Positions 1 through 8,367 of a stretch of DNA of 64,000 bases are shown piece after piece. Below the pieces are notes generated by a model that made no database searches, had not been told where the DNA came from, and saw only the letters and a program-made list of their open reading frames with translations. Position 1 is the first letter of the stretch. Each line of letters starts with the position of its first letter. The translations under genes were made by a program, and so were the position numbers. Source of the DNA: Paenibacillus albus (lineage in GTDB: Bacteria > Bacillota > Bacilli > Paenibacillales > Paenibacillaceae); assembly GCF_003952225.1 (NCBI RefSeq), contig NZ_CP034437.1, forward strand, positions 2,184,501 through 2,248,500. The letters are read 5' to 3'.

Positions 1-82
1 CGATGACGATGCTCCGGCAGAGGATGAGTTCTTCCCCGACGACGGGTCATATGGCTACTTCTCAGGAGATGTACACACTTAA
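1..82 (+). CDS. C-terminal end of an unidentified protein (partial)
   Basis: An open frame enters from the left edge and stops with TAA at 80-82, followed directly by a strong hairpin terminator. The visible 26 residues are rich in Asp/Glu, with a few Pro, Phe and Gly/Tyr. That is a typical acidic tail and carries no recognisable domain. The gene is convergent with the flavoprotein oxidoreductase that follows. Nothing more can be said without the upstream sequence. Confidence 0.6.
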   Translation, partial: DDDAPAEDEFFPDDGSYGYFSGDVHT

Positions 83-87
83 TTGAG

Positions 88-126
88 AAAGGCTGACAAG
101 CGATACTTCATCGCCTGTCAGCCTTT
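88..126. terminator. Bidirectional intrinsic terminator
   Basis: An 11-bp stem (AAAGGCTGACA, 88-98, with TGTCAGCCTTT, 116-126) is extended by a CGAT/ATCG inner stem. It has T-rich flanks on both strands. It lies between two convergent genes and can serve both. Confidence 0.85.
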
Positions 127-136
127 TCTAGCTTTT

Positions 137-1393
137 CTAGTTCAGCGCGGCATTCGTGCCGGCCGTATAGCCCGTCGAGAACGCTGCTGTAATATTGTAT
201 CCGCCGGTATACCCGTGAATATCGAGCACTTCGCCGCAGAAGAAGAGCCCGCTCTTCAGCTTGGATTCCATCGTCTTCGGATCAATTTCCTTCAAGTTCA
301 CGCCCCCGCCAGTGACAAAAGCATCCTCCAGCTTCAGCGTCCCATATGCGCGGAGCGGAAAAGCCTTCATAAGTTTCACAAGCGCAAGCCAAGACTGCTT
401 CGGGATGTTGTCATAGGTCAGCTGCTCGTCCAGCTCTGCAGCTGCCAGAAGCAGCGGGATCATGCGCTCAGGCAGGTAGCCTTTCAGCACATTCTTGATT
501 GATTTCTTCGCTTCGAGCTTGACCAGCTGCAGCGATTCCGCGTATACCTCATCGGTGCTTCGGCCTGGGAAGAGGTCGATGGTCAGCAGAACGCTGCCTC
601 CGCCAGCTTGCTTCAGCTGCTTCACGACAAACTGGCTGCAGCGCAGCGCAATCGGGCCGGATATGCCGAAATGCGTGAAGATCATATCGCCTTCATGCGA
701 GATCTGCTTCTTGCCCTTCGCATTCCAGACGGAGAGGCTTACTTCACGCAGCGACAAGCCCTGCAGCTCCTTGCTCGCAATGAAAGGTTCATTGACCGTA
801 ATCGGCACCTCAGTCGGGAACAGATCGGTAATGGTGTGCCCCGCCGCTTCCGCCCACGGATAGCCATCTCCGGTCGAGCCGGTATGAGGTACGGATTTGC
901 CGCCTACTGCGATGATGACGCTTCTGCTAGATATATTTTCGCCAGATGCGGTCGTCACGCCCAACACGCCATCCTCGCTGAAATTCACCCGTTTCACCGG
1001 CGTGTTCACACGGATATCGACGCCTTGCCCCCGTACTTGATTGATGAGGGCATCAACGACGGTCTTCGCTTTGTCCGATACGGGGAACATCCGGCCGTTA
1101 TCTTCTTCCTTCAGCCGAATGCCGAGCTGCTCGAAGAACGCGATGATATCCTTGTTGCCGAAATTCGCAAGCGAGCTGTGCAAAAATCTTCCGTTGCCCG
1201 GTATATGCTTGATGAGCTCGTCGATGTCCTTGTTATTGGTGACGTTGCAGCGGCCTCCTCCGGAGATGCCAAGCTTGCGTCCGAGCTTGTCGCCCTTGTC
1301 CAGCAGCAGCACCTTCGCGCCGTGCTTGCTCGCTGCGATACCCGCCATTAGGCCTGCCGAGCCGCCGCCGATAATAATTACGTCATATGTCAT
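137..1393 (-). CDS. NAD(P)/FAD-dependent oxidoreductase, HI0933/YtfP (BaiN-like) family
   Basis: The product is a soluble flavoprotein of about 418 residues. The N-terminus carries the dinucleotide-binding motif [10 protein letters not shown], followed by the family motif [12 protein letters not shown] second glycine-rich block ([18 protein letters not shown]) lies near the middle. The C-terminus holds the FAD-contacting segment [19 protein letters not shown]. Length and motifs fit the HI0933-like family (B. subtilis YtfP, E. coli YhiN), whose physiological substrate is not firmly known. The open frame extends upstream to 1462. I chose the ATG at 1393 because it is preceded by AAGGGG at good spacing and begins directly at the Rossmann fold, as in homologues. 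It is transcribed divergently from the KinB-like kinase. Confidence 0.9.
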   Translation of the reverse strand: MTYDVIIIGGGSAGLMAGIAASKHGAKVLLLDKGDKLGRKLGISGGGRCNVTNNKDIDELIKHIPGNGRFLHSSLANFGNKDIIAFFEQLGIRLKEEDNGRMFPVSDKAKTVVDALINQVRGQGVDIRVNTPVKRVNFSEDGVLGVTTASGENISSRSVIIAVGGKSVPHTGSTGDGYPWAEAAGHTITDLFPTEVPITVNEPFIASKELQGLSLREVSLSVWNAKGKKQISHEGDMIFTHFGISGPIALRCSQFVVKQLKQAGGGSVLLTIDLFPGRSTDEVYAESLQLVKLEAKKSIKNVLKGYLPERMIPLLLAAAELDEQLTYDNIPKQSWLALVKLMKAFPLRAYGTLKLEDAFVTGGGVNLKEIDPKTMESKLKSGLFFCGEVLDIHGYTGGYNITAAFSTGYTAGTNAALN

Positions 1394-1612
1394 TAGGAAA
1401 TACCCCTTATTGTTGCTTTTTGTAGAATGGTAGGAAGGCGCTTCTATGCCGTTACTTATCATACTATCCAGCTATTTGTGCGTCTACACAGCAATATGAA
1501 TGAAATCTACTAATTCGCTACATTGTCAAATAGCGTCACCTGTGCTTTAATCGGGATAACGGTATAATTTGACCCTAATAGCTGGGTATTTGGAAGGGTG
1601 GGATTCTACTTT

Positions 1613-3313
1613 GTGTGGAAGCTAATGCTCCTGCAATTTCTTGTCGCATTATTACCTGTCTTCGTCTTCCAGATCTGGTTCGACTTCACAAAGCCGCGCA
1701 AAAACATCCTGATTCTCATTACTTCTGTATGTGCATCAAGTATTATTATGGCGCTGTGCATTTGCTCGGAGGTTCAAGGGTTCGATCTGGATTACCGCTA
1801 TGTGCCGATGATCATCGGTTCCTTGTATGGCGGCAGTGCTATTATGCTGACGTTGACTGCAATCTTTGCCGTATCGCAATGGGCATTCATGCATGGCGAC
1901 TGGGGCTGGATAGAAATCGGCGGCGCATTGCTCTTACTGCCTATGATGTATAAGTTCCACAAAGGCTTTTTGAATCTATCGCAGCGGCGCAAACTTATGA
2001 TTGTACTAAGCTTGACGACTGCTGTCCTTATTATCAGAGCGTCCTCCTTCATGTATTACTACCATGTGAAGCATCCTCAGCTTACCTCTTCCGAACTGAC
2101 TCACCTCATCCTTCATGAGCTTGCTTACTTCTTAGTTATGTGGTTGTTTGTTGTTTTCTCGGAAAGTCTGCTGCAAAGAGAGAGAATTGCGCATCAGCTT
2201 AAAGGCGTCACGAATAATTACCGTATTGAGGTGCAGAAGCTGCAGCAGTTTATCGACGAGACGCCGCTTGGTGTTATATTCGTCGATTCATACGGCGTTA
2301 TCACCCATATTAATGAAATGGCGATTCATCTGCTGCGAGACAAAGTCGGCGGCAAAACGCGCTATGAGCTGCTTGGTCAGCATTTTACGATTATGTACGA
2401 TCATATTGAGAAGGACGTGCTCGGGAGGCTGCTGCATCAAGCGCTTAACGGGCATAAGCTATCGACGGAATACGTAGAGGAACAGGGTAAAATCTATCTT
2501 AACTCCGGCATCTGTGTTCGCGATATTCAGAACAATACGATTATCGGCGCAGCTCTTATCGCGCACGATATTACCGAGCTTAACCGGCTGCGCGCGGAGC
2601 TTGGACGAATGGAGCGGCTCAGCCTTGTCGGACAGATGGCGGCGAGCATTACTCATGAGATTCGGAATCCGATGGCGGTTATTCGCGGTTTTGTTCAGCT
2701 GATGAAAGAACGCAGTCCCGGCGATCAGCAAGGTTATTACAGAATCGTCATGGATGAACTCGACCGTGCGAACAGCATCATTAATGACTTTCTGTCTCTT
2801 GCACAGAATCGGATCGTGGAGAAGGAGAAATGCTCGCTCCATGTCATTATTAACGACATTATGCCGCTCTTGATGGCCGATGCGAATATGCGGGGGCAAT
2901 CGATTGAGCTGCATCTGGCTGATCGAATTCCTACTCTGATGCTTAATGAGAAAGAGATGAAGCAGCTCATCTTGAATTTGGCGCGAAACGGCATGGAGGC
3001 TATGGATCAGCATGGCGTGCTTCGTCTGGAAACGACGGCGTATCCGGATTATGTGGAGCTGTGTGTGACGGATAGTGGCAGCGGTATTCCACCTGAGAAG
3101 CTGGAGCGATTGTTTGAACCGTTCTTCACGACCAAGACTAGAGGGACAGGTCTTGGGCTGCCGCTATGCCTAAGTATCGTGGAAGGGCATGGCGGCGAAA
3201 TCGCGGTCGATTCGAAGGAAGGAACCGGAACGACGTTCAAGGTGAAATTCTATCGGAATCGGAATTACATCGGAGCGACGACTGCAACTGCTGCTGGGAT
3301 GCATCTTGCATAG
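1613..3313 (+). CDS. Membrane sensor histidine kinase, KinB-like (sporulation phosphorelay type)
   Basis: The protein has about 566 residues. The N-terminal 190 are strongly hydrophobic, with about six membrane segments of the 5TM-Lyt/KinB type. A PAS domain follows (about 210-320), containing the usual ETPLGVIFVD opening. The HisKA H-box (SITHEIRNP) places the phospho-accepting His near residue 348. The HATPase_c domain shows an N-box (LNLARNGMEAMD) and G boxes (DSGSGIPPEK, GTGLGL). The organisation matches KinB and related Bacillales kinases that feed Spo0F; that role is inferred, not shown. GTG 1613 has the purine-rich GGGTGGGA at proper spacing, whereas GTG 1598 would overlap it. ATG 1625 is another possible start. 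A TATAAT at 1563-1568 suggests a promoter, but no good -35 is visible. The Lgt-like gene follows 15 bp later and is probably co-transcribed. Confidence 0.85.
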   Translation: MWKLMLLQFLVALLPVFVFQIWFDFTKPRKNILILITSVCASSIIMALCICSEVQGFDLDYRYVPMIIGSLYGGSAIMLTLTAIFAVSQWAFMHGDWGWIEIGGALLLLPMMYKFHKGFLNLSQRRKLMIVLSLTTAVLIIRASSFMYYYHVKHPQLTSSELTHLILHELAYFLVMWLFVVFSESLLQRERIAHQLKGVTNNYRIEVQKLQQFIDETPLGVIFVDSYGVITHINEMAIHLLRDKVGGKTRYELLGQHFTIMYDHIEKDVLGRLLHQALNGHKLSTEYVEEQGKIYLNSGICVRDIQNNTIIGAALIAHDITELNRLRAELGRMERLSLVGQMAASITHEIRNPMAVIRGFVQLMKERSPGDQQGYYRIVMDELDRANSIINDFLSLAQNRIVEKEKCSLHVIINDIMPLLMADANMRGQSIELHLADRIPTLMLNEKEMKQLILNLARNGMEAMDQHGVLRLETTAYPDYVELCVTDSGSGIPPEKLERLFEPFFTTKTRGTGLGLPLCLSIVEGHGGEIAVDSKEGTGTTFKVKFYRNRNYIGATTATAAGMHLA

Positions 3314-3328
3314 AAGGAGTGTGTGCTT

Positions 3329-4015
3329 GTGCCTGACGTTATTGCATTAGGACCGCTGCGGCTTGATGCCGTATTGCTTGCCGCGCTTATAGCGGGAGCT
3401 GCCGGATTTATAGCGATAAAATTGAAGGTAGCAGGAACGGAGCGGGCTGATCTCTGGGAGAAGCTCTACGTGAATGCGGCGATCATTACACTGCTGTGCT
3501 GGAAGCTGCTCTTTCTGCTGCGTGAGCCTTCCATGCTGTGGGAGCGTCCAAGCTCGCTCGTCATCGTACGCGGCAGCGGGTTCGATGCGATCGTCGGCGT
3601 TGCCATTGCTGTCGTATATATCGCTTATGTTCGATACCGTAGGCAGATATCTGGCTTGATGATGCTGGATATGTGGCCTTTTGCCGTGATCCCGGCTGGT
3701 CTGGTTTGGACCCTGCTGACGAATACGCTGTATGGACTACCCTATACGGTGCTCTATGCACTTGTGTATGCAATGATGCTGAGGGTCGATGCTGTGCCAG
3801 GGAACGGAAGGATCGCTTCCATGGCATGGTTAGGCTCTGGCATTGGGGGTCTGCTCGTGAGCCTGTTCGCGCCGTATGCGCCTGGTGTTGTACCGGAATT
3901 GACGTTTGGTCTAACCCGCCTGCAATGGCTTTTTGTGGGATGCGGTCTGGTCGGTGCGCTCTTGCCTTTGCCTGCTCCTGCATGGGATAAGGAGAAGGAG
4001 AGCCGCACATACTAG
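3329..4015 (+). CDS. Polytopic membrane protein, distant Lgt-like fold
   Basis: About 229 residues with six to seven hydrophobic segments and a short charged C-terminus. The order of features (a segment with an Arg/Trp-rich loop, a VRGSGFDAIVG turn, then a helix ending in positive charges and a DMWPFAVIPAG segment) recalls the topology of prolipoprotein diacylglyceryl transferase. The conserved Lgt catalytic His/Arg signatures are not evident, so enzymatic activity is doubtful. It lies 15 bp behind the KinB-like kinase, which suggests one transcript and perhaps a role at the membrane with the kinase. GTG 3329 lies 9 bases after GAAGGAG and is preferred to GTG 3323. It could equally be an unrelated membrane protein. 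Confidence 0.6.
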   Translation: MPDVIALGPLRLDAVLLAALIAGAAGFIAIKLKVAGTERADLWEKLYVNAAIITLLCWKLLFLLREPSMLWERPSSLVIVRGSGFDAIVGVAIAVVYIAYVRYRRQISGLMMLDMWPFAVIPAGLVWTLLTNTLYGLPYTVLYALVYAMMLRVDAVPGNGRIASMAWLGSGIGGLLVSLFAPYAPGVVPELTFGLTRLQWLFVGCGLVGALLPLPAPAWDKEKESRTY

Positions 4016-4036
4016 GCTTGGAAGGGGGTGCCAGCA

Positions 4037-4162
4037 ATGGTAGACAAACAGGGTTCGCGCGGAAAAGCAGCAGCTAGCAAGAACCAGCGCGGGAATGAAA
4101 AAGCACCGGAATCAGAAGGTTATGATAAAAAGCTAGATGGCCCCAATCGCCCTTCAATCTAA
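4037..4162 (+). CDS. Small basic hydrophilic protein, probable spore-associated peptide
   Basis: A 41-residue ORF starts at ATG 4037, with GAAGGGGGT seven bases upstream. It stops 15 bases before the next gene, inside that gene's AAGGAGG. The N-terminal half is rich in Lys, Ala, Gln and Gly. The C-terminus ends in YDKKLDGPNRPSI, a tail I associate with very small Paenibacillus/Bacillus spore proteins. Composition (no Cys, no hydrophobic core) fits an intrinsically disordered, DNA- or coat-associated peptide. Its position between a sporulation-type kinase and a DUF3905 gene supports a sporulation link. The assignment rests on composition and context, not on a diagnostic motif. Confidence 0.55.
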   Translation: MVDKQGSRGKAAASKNQRGNEKAPESEGYDKKLDGPNRPSI

Positions 4163-4177
4163 GGAGGATGGCTGGGG

Positions 4178-4591
4178 ATGAACAGTCCAGATAGACGAGA
4201 GAGCGATGGCATCGGTCAGAGCGCGAGCTCTGATGCGGATAATCCGGCGCTGGATCCGTATGAAATCAATTTCTTACCTGGCTTTCGCCAAGGCCGGGGG
4301 CCCAGTGCTCCGTTTGTGAATGAATTCGGAGTCACGATCGGCGATCATGAGTATGAGTCACCGGAATCGCCGCTCAGCCAGTGGACGGAAGAGACGGACC
4401 CCGCCGTCATGGCAGGTGATCAATGGGTACATCCGTTCAAGGACATCGGCTTCATGACGAGTGAGAACCGGGAGTACTTCGAACAAGGGATTGAGCCTCA
4501 GAGCGGCATCTTCATGCATCCCGATAAGAACGTCGCGATGGGCATTGAAGAGGGCGATAGCAAGGAGTCGGGTGAGCAATCCGGCAATTGA
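4178..4591 (+). CDS. DUF3905 domain-containing protein
   Basis: A 137-residue acidic, soluble protein with no signal peptide or membrane segment. The central block (about 25-120) contains DPYEINFLPGF, GRGPSAPFVNEFGV and DQWVHPFKDIGF. These resemble the DUF3905 family of spore-forming Bacillales, whose function is unknown. ATG 4178 follows AAGGAGG at ten bases. It appears to form an operon with the 41-residue gene upstream and ends at a hairpin terminator. The association with sporulation is inferred from the family's distribution and the neighbours. Confidence 0.7.
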   Translation: MNSPDRRESDGIGQSASSDADNPALDPYEINFLPGFRQGRGPSAPFVNEFGVTIGDHEYESPESPLSQWTEETDPAVMAGDQWVHPFKDIGFMTSENREYFEQGIEPQSGIFMHPDKNVAMGIEEGDSKESGEQSGN

Positions 4592-4594
4592 GCG

Positions 4595-4625
4595 AGCAAT
4601 CGGGCGAGAGCCTGGTTGCTTTTTC
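4595..4625 (+). terminator. Intrinsic terminator
   Basis: Stem AGCAATC (4595-4601) pairs with GGTTGCT (4614-4620), including one T-G pair, and is followed by TTTTC. It closes the DUF3905 transcript and lies just before the next promoter. Confidence 0.6.
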
Positions 4626-4626
4626 T

Positions 4627-4655
4627 TTGCTTTCATTTTCGACGAGGCGTATAAT
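4627..4655 (+). promoter_or_regulatory. Sigma-A-type promoter for bacilliredoxin
   Basis: TTGCTT at 4627-4632 and a perfect TATAAT at 4650-4655 are separated by 17 bases. It lies 35 bp before the bacilliredoxin start, immediately after the upstream terminator. Confidence 0.7.
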
Positions 4656-4689
4656 AGAAAGAAATTGAACTCATAAGGAGCGATTACAC

Positions 4690-5124
4690 ATGTCGATGTC
4701 TTTTGAACGATACATGCTTGATATGGTACAGCCGATGCGCGATGATCTTACACGTCTTGGAATTGAGGAGCTCCGCACGCCTGAAGATGTTGAAGCGAAG
4801 CTGCCAGACGCGAAAGGTACTGCACTTGTCGTTATTAACTCCGTTTGCGGCTGTGCTGCGGGCCAATGCCGTCCAGGCGTTGCGCAAGCGCTGCAGAACG
4901 ACCTGACTCCAGACCACCTGTTTACGGTATTCGCAGGTCAAGATAAAGAAGCTACAGCAAAAGCACGCGAATATTTCGCGCCGTACCCGCCATCTTCGCC
5001 TTCCATCGCATTGATGAAGGATGGAGAGCTGGTGCACTTCATCGAGCGTCACCAAATTGAGAACCGTTCAGCTGCTGATATCGCTGCAGATTTGACATCT
5101 GCTTTTGAACGCTTCTGCCGTTAA
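4690..5124 (+). CDS. brxA: Bacilliredoxin, BrxA/BrxB family (YphP/YqiW)
   Basis: A 144-residue cytosolic thioredoxin-fold protein. It carries the hallmark Cys-Gly-Cys in NSVCGCAAGQCRP (Cys 53 and 55), plus the cis-proline region PPSSPSIALMKDGELVHF. In Firmicutes that make bacillithiol, these proteins remove bacillithiol from S-bacillithiolated proteins, acting with YpdA. Length and motif match the family; whether it is BrxA or BrxB cannot be settled here. The start has AAGGAG at nine bases and a clear sigma-A promoter upstream. The nadE gene begins 17 bp downstream, so the two are probably co-transcribed. That fits a redox/NAD(P) link. Confidence 0.9.
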   Translation: MSMSFERYMLDMVQPMRDDLTRLGIEELRTPEDVEAKLPDAKGTALVVINSVCGCAAGQCRPGVAQALQNDLTPDHLFTVFAGQDKEATAKAREYFAPYPPSSPSIALMKDGELVHFIERHQIENRSAADIAADLTSAFERFCR

Positions 5125-5141
5125 GAGGTGAATTGCTTACG

Positions 5142-5951
5142 ATGAGTCTACAAGGGGAAATCATCAAGCAATTAGGCGTTAAACCAGAGATCGACCCGGC
5201 AGCGGAGGTTCGCCGGCGGGTTGATTTCTTGAAAGAATATGTAGTGAAGTCAGGTACGACCGGACTGTTGATCGCCATTAGCGGCGGTGTGGACAGCGCG
5301 GTTGCGACGGGGCTTTGCAAGCTTGCAACAGACGAACTGTCCGCTGAGACGGGCAAAGAATATATAACGCTCGGCGTGTTCCAGCCATATGGCGAACAAG
5401 TCGACATTGCAGACAGCTACGCGGTAGCTGAAGCACTGGGTCTTAAGCATCGCGTTGAGACGAACATTCAAGAAGCGGTTGATGAGATTACGCTTGAGGC
5501 TGAACATAGCCTCAAGGCAATCGGCATCTCGCGGCATCTCAGCCGCGGCGGCAAAGGCAATGTGAAGGCCCGCACGCGGATGGTAACGCAGTACGCTCTC
5601 GCGTTCGAGCTGAACCTTCTCGTTGTCGGCACCGACCATGCGTCCGAAGCGATCACCGGCTTCTACACGAAGTGGGGCGACGGCGCGGTTGACATCACGC
5701 CGCTCAGCACACTGAACAAGCGGCAGGTTCGCCAGCTGGCGGCCGTTCTCGGCGTGCCGGAGACGGTCATCACGAAGGCGCCGACCGCTGGCCTATGGGA
5801 AGGCCAAACCGACGAGCAGGAGCTGGGCATCACATACGATGAGAACAGCGACTACCTCGAAGGCAAGCAAGTGAGCGATGCTGCTCGCGAGAAGCTCGAG
5901 AAGCAATTCACGCGCACTGCCCACAAGCGTGATCCGATCCCTGGGATTTAA
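5142..5951 (+). CDS. nadE: NH3-dependent NAD+ synthetase
   Basis: About 269 residues, the size of the ammonia-dependent form; no N-terminal glutaminase domain is present. The PP-loop ATP pyrophosphatase motif SGGVDS lies near residue 47. Further family blocks are GTDHASEAITGF, KWGDGAVDITPLSTLNKRQVR and KAPTAGLWEGQTDE. The enzyme adenylates nicotinate adenine dinucleotide and amidates it to NAD+, the last step of NAD synthesis. ATG 5142 has GAGGTG at eleven bases; a TTG at 5133 overlaps that site and is rejected. A GC-rich terminator follows directly. Confidence 0.95.
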   Translation: MSLQGEIIKQLGVKPEIDPAAEVRRRVDFLKEYVVKSGTTGLLIAISGGVDSAVATGLCKLATDELSAETGKEYITLGVFQPYGEQVDIADSYAVAEALGLKHRVETNIQEAVDEITLEAEHSLKAIGISRHLSRGGKGNVKARTRMVTQYALAFELNLLVVGTDHASEAITGFYTKWGDGAVDITPLSTLNKRQVRQLAAVLGVPETVITKAPTAGLWEGQTDEQELGITYDENSDYLEGKQVSDAAREKLEKQFTRTAHKRDPIPGI

Positions 5952-5965
5952 TAGGTTTGGCGGGC

Positions 5966-5993
5966 CCCCTCCGGGTTTGTTGGAGGGGTTTTT
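5966..5993 (+). terminator. Intrinsic terminator after nadE
   Basis: CCCCTCC (5966-5972) pairs with GGAGGGG (5982-5988) and is followed by TTTTT. Confidence 0.85.
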
Positions 5994-6016
5994 GTTATGT
6001 TTTGGGGGGAGAGTGC

Positions 6017-6200
6017 TGAGAGAGGGGAAATCCTCTCTCACAGCGGAAATCGAGGGAAAAACAGGCTGAGAGAGGAAAAAGCCTCTCTCACGTTTGAGAA
6101 AGCCCTGCTTCGTGTCGAAATAGCCTCCGAGAGAGGGGAAATCCTCTCTCAGCGTAGAAATCGTTGGAAAAACGAGTGGAGAGAGGAAAAAGCCTCTCTC
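6017..6200. repeat. Four GAGAGAGG hairpins in a 111-bp tandem arrangement
   Basis: Four perfect inverted repeats, GAGAGAGG...CCTCTCTC, each with a six-base loop, lie at 6017-6040, 6067-6090, 6129-6150 and 6179-6200. Loops alternate GGAAAT, AAAAAG, GGAAAT, AAAAAG. Units 1-2 and 3-4 are spaced by exactly 111 bp, so a two-hairpin unit has been duplicated. They fill most of the 470-bp gap between nadE and the SGNH hydrolase gene. Frames open through them are low-complexity and not credible genes. No T-runs follow, so they are not ordinary terminators. Confidence 0.85.
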
Positions 6201-6422
6201 GCAGCCACGACTCAACAAACTAACCACGCTCAACAGCCAATCGAGGCCAGAAGGCAGCTGAAAGTCGCAAAACCAAACTCTCATTATTTGCAAAAAGCCT
6301 CGCCCAAGTCTAGCCCCGTTCTAAACTGAAATACTGGAAACTACCGGCATAAGTGATATGATAGAAAACAGATGAGCATCTTAGGCATGTGGCCGCATTG
6401 AACCTCGTGGGGGAGGAAATGA

Positions 6423-7544
6423 ATGACGATGGATGAAGCTGTTTGGAAGCATCGCAATCCTTTGGCACACACTTGTAAGGCGCTTGAAGAGGGGCAGTTG
6501 ACGGTTGGATTTATTGGCGGGTCGATTACGGATGCCAGGCCGAGGCATAATTGGCCGGAGCCGGTCATTGCTTGGCTAGTAGAACAGTACCCGCAGGCAC
6601 GCATCATTGTAGAGAATGCCGCGATCGGCGCGACTGGCAGCGAGCTTGCCGTGTTCCGGGCGAAGCGGGATCTGATCGACCGCGGCTGCCAGCTAGTGTT
6701 TATCGACTACGCGGTGAACGACTCCGGTGAACCTTCGGACAAGCGTCAGCGCACTCGCGAAGGCTTGGTCCGCAAGCTGCTCGAAGACGGCAGCCGGGAC
6801 GTTGTGCTCGCACATACGTTCATGCAAAGCATGTATGCAGCAATGAGCGAAGGCGGCGTTCCGGTCACGATTGCCGAGCTAGAGACACTCGCCGAGCATT
6901 ACGGAACCGGCTCGGTCTGGATGGGCCTGCACGCGCTGGAGGAAGTGAGAAAGGGACGCATGCGCTGGGAGGAATGGCTGCCAGACAGCCTGCATCCGAC
7001 GCATCGAGGCAGCTTGAGCTATGCGCAGAGCATCATTGCTTTTCTCGAGAAGGAGCTGTACAATCAGCACAATCAGCGACTCCATCCAGAGGCGAAGCCC
7101 TCGAACGCCAAGCAGCAGCTTCCAGAGCCGCTGCACCCGCAGCACTGGGGCGAAGCCGTATTGCTGCCACTCTCCGAGGTACGGACGGAAGGCCCATGGG
7201 TCCTCAGACGTTGGCCATTCTACGAGTGGATCGATCAAGTGCTGGAGACGGCTGCGGTAGGGGCGAAGCTTGCTTTTTCATTCGAGGGACGTGGACTGTC
7301 GCTTGGGTTTGATTTTGGCAAAACATCATCAGAATTCCGTTACCGCATCGACGGCGGCGACTGGATAACGACCTCGCGCGAGCGTCCGGACTGGTGCGGT
7401 GACGACGGCTGGTATCGCGATTGCTTCTTAGGCGATGACCTTGGCGAGGGACTACATCAATTCGAGCTGGAAGTTACACATGGAGATCGGCCGGAATGCC
7501 GAGGCACGAATTTCCGATTGGCGCATATTGGCGTCATTCGATAG
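6423..7544 (+). CDS. SGNH/GDSL-type hydrolase
   Basis: A 373-residue protein without a signal peptide. Block I GGSIT (Ser near residue 36) follows a hydrophobic beta-strand. Block II/III-like segments are ENAAIGATGS and DYAVNDSG. The C-terminal catalytic pair is DSLHPTHRG (Asp/His near 180). These fit SGNH-fold esterases/deacetylases. The last 130 residues form a beta-rich extension with many Trp and Gly, possibly a carbohydrate-recognition domain. A GGGGAGG lies just before ATG 6423, and a weak TATGAT (6357-6362) may serve as -10. The substrate is unknown; carbohydrate-ester removal is the commonest role of such proteins in Paenibacillus. Confidence 0.85.
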   Translation: MTMDEAVWKHRNPLAHTCKALEEGQLTVGFIGGSITDARPRHNWPEPVIAWLVEQYPQARIIVENAAIGATGSELAVFRAKRDLIDRGCQLVFIDYAVNDSGEPSDKRQRTREGLVRKLLEDGSRDVVLAHTFMQSMYAAMSEGGVPVTIAELETLAEHYGTGSVWMGLHALEEVRKGRMRWEEWLPDSLHPTHRGSLSYAQSIIAFLEKELYNQHNQRLHPEAKPSNAKQQLPEPLHPQHWGEAVLLPLSEVRTEGPWVLRRWPFYEWIDQVLETAAVGAKLAFSFEGRGLSLGFDFGKTSSEFRYRIDGGDWITTSRERPDWCGDDGWYRDCFLGDDLGEGLHQFELEVTHGDRPECRGTNFRLAHIGVIR

Positions 7545-7566
7545 ATAAGGCGGTTGAACTAGCGAA

Positions 7567-7974
7567 GTGATTATTGGCATCGGACATGACATCTCGTCGA
7601 TTGACCGAATGGAGAAGCTTCTTCAAGGCGAGATAGGAAAAAAATTCATTAGCAGAATATTAACCGGGCGGGAGCAGGAGCTTGCAGCACAAACGAGCGG
7701 TTCGAGGCGAGTGGAGTTTGTGTCGGGCCGCTTTGCTGCGAAGGAAGCGGTATCCAAAGCGTTCGGCTGCGGAATCGGCAGCACGCTCGGATTTCAAGAC
7801 ATCGAGATCGACCGGCACAGCAGCGGCCGACCGATCTGCCGTATGAGCGAAGGCGCTTGGGCACGGCTTGGGCTGGGCTCAGCGCAGACACGGATTCACG
7901 TCTCCATCTCCCATGACCATTCGCTCGCTTCCGCCTATGTAATCGCCGAGCAGGTACAGGCTGCTGAGGAATGA
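7567..7974 (+). CDS. acpS: Holo-[acyl-carrier-protein] synthase
   Basis: A 135-residue protein with the two AcpS signatures: IGIGHDISSIDRM at the N-terminus (Mg-binding Asp) and the GRFAAKEAVSKAFG block near residue 60. A C-terminal VSISHDHSLASAYVI strand follows. It transfers 4'-phosphopantetheine from CoA to the conserved Ser of apo-ACP for fatty acid synthesis. Size matches bacterial AcpS (about 120-135). The GTG start has only a weak SD-like AAGGCGG upstream, so expression may depend on the preceding hydrolase gene 22 bp away. Unlike in B. subtilis, no alanine racemase gene follows. Confidence 0.95.
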   Translation: MIIGIGHDISSIDRMEKLLQGEIGKKFISRILTGREQELAAQTSGSRRVEFVSGRFAAKEAVSKAFGCGIGSTLGFQDIEIDRHSSGRPICRMSEGAWARLGLGSAQTRIHVSISHDHSLASAYVIAEQVQAAEE

Positions 7975-8067
7975 AAACGAATGCATAGCATCGTCACCTT
8001 TTGCCCATAATTGGAATAAACAATAGCAACGACTATGGGCACTAAGGGAACGGAGCTGCTAAAGCCA

Positions 8068-8295
8068 ATGAAAAGTGAGAACGCATTCAAGCGGTATTAC
8101 AAGAGCGGTGAGTTCGTGCCGTTCGATGGCATGTATGGAGATGTATGGGGCAGCTGGCTGCCTTTAATCCAAGGTGACCGATTCCCCGCCCATCCGGAAA
8201 TGGGCTTATCCAAGTGGCTCTATCACGGAACGCTTGCGACCGGATTGCCATCACCGCGCCAAAGCAGTCTGAAGCGCAGAACAGAATCATTTTAA
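8068..8295 (+). CDS. Small protein, possibly YjzC-like
   Basis: A 75-residue protein from ATG 8068 (86 from an upstream ATG at 8035, which lacks a ribosome binding site). The core pattern KSGEFVPFDGMYGDVWGSW, then IQGDRFPAHPE and WLYHG, resembles the small YjzC-like family of Bacillales (short beta-rich proteins of unknown function). The last 20 residues are basic and Ser/Arg-rich and may be non-conserved. It stands alone between acpS and a convergent cytochrome gene, with a shared terminator downstream. Family assignment is tentative. Confidence 0.5.
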   Translation: MKSENAFKRYYKSGEFVPFDGMYGDVWGSWLPLIQGDRFPAHPEMGLSKWLYHGTLATGLPSPRQSSLKRRTESF

Positions 8296-8313
8296 GATTG
8301 GGCATAGACAAGG

Positions 8314-8367
8314 GACACTTACGTGTAGGCTGGCTGAAGGAAGCTGCACACGCTAAGTGTCTTTTTT
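8314..8367. terminator. Bidirectional terminator between convergent genes
   Basis: GACACTTA-CGTGT pairs with ACACG-C-TAAGTGTC (8314-8326 with 8348-8361), and TTTTTT follows on the plus strand. It lies between the YjzC-like gene and the minus-strand cytochrome gene, whose stop is at its edge. Confidence 0.8.

Noticed and set aside
608..1351. Long plus-strand open frame opposite the flavoprotein oxidoreductase
   Set aside because: The minus-strand product has clear family motifs. The plus frame has no motif and lies wholly in its shadow.
6017..6200. CRISPR array
   Set aside because: The four units are hairpins with short loops in a 111-bp duplication. Spacers are not unique or of regular CRISPR length, and no cas genes are nearby.
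5997..6329. 110-codon ORF through the hairpin block
   Set aside because: Its sequence is generated by the GAGAGAGG repeats (GEILS/EEKASL periodicity) and shows no protein-like composition or SD.
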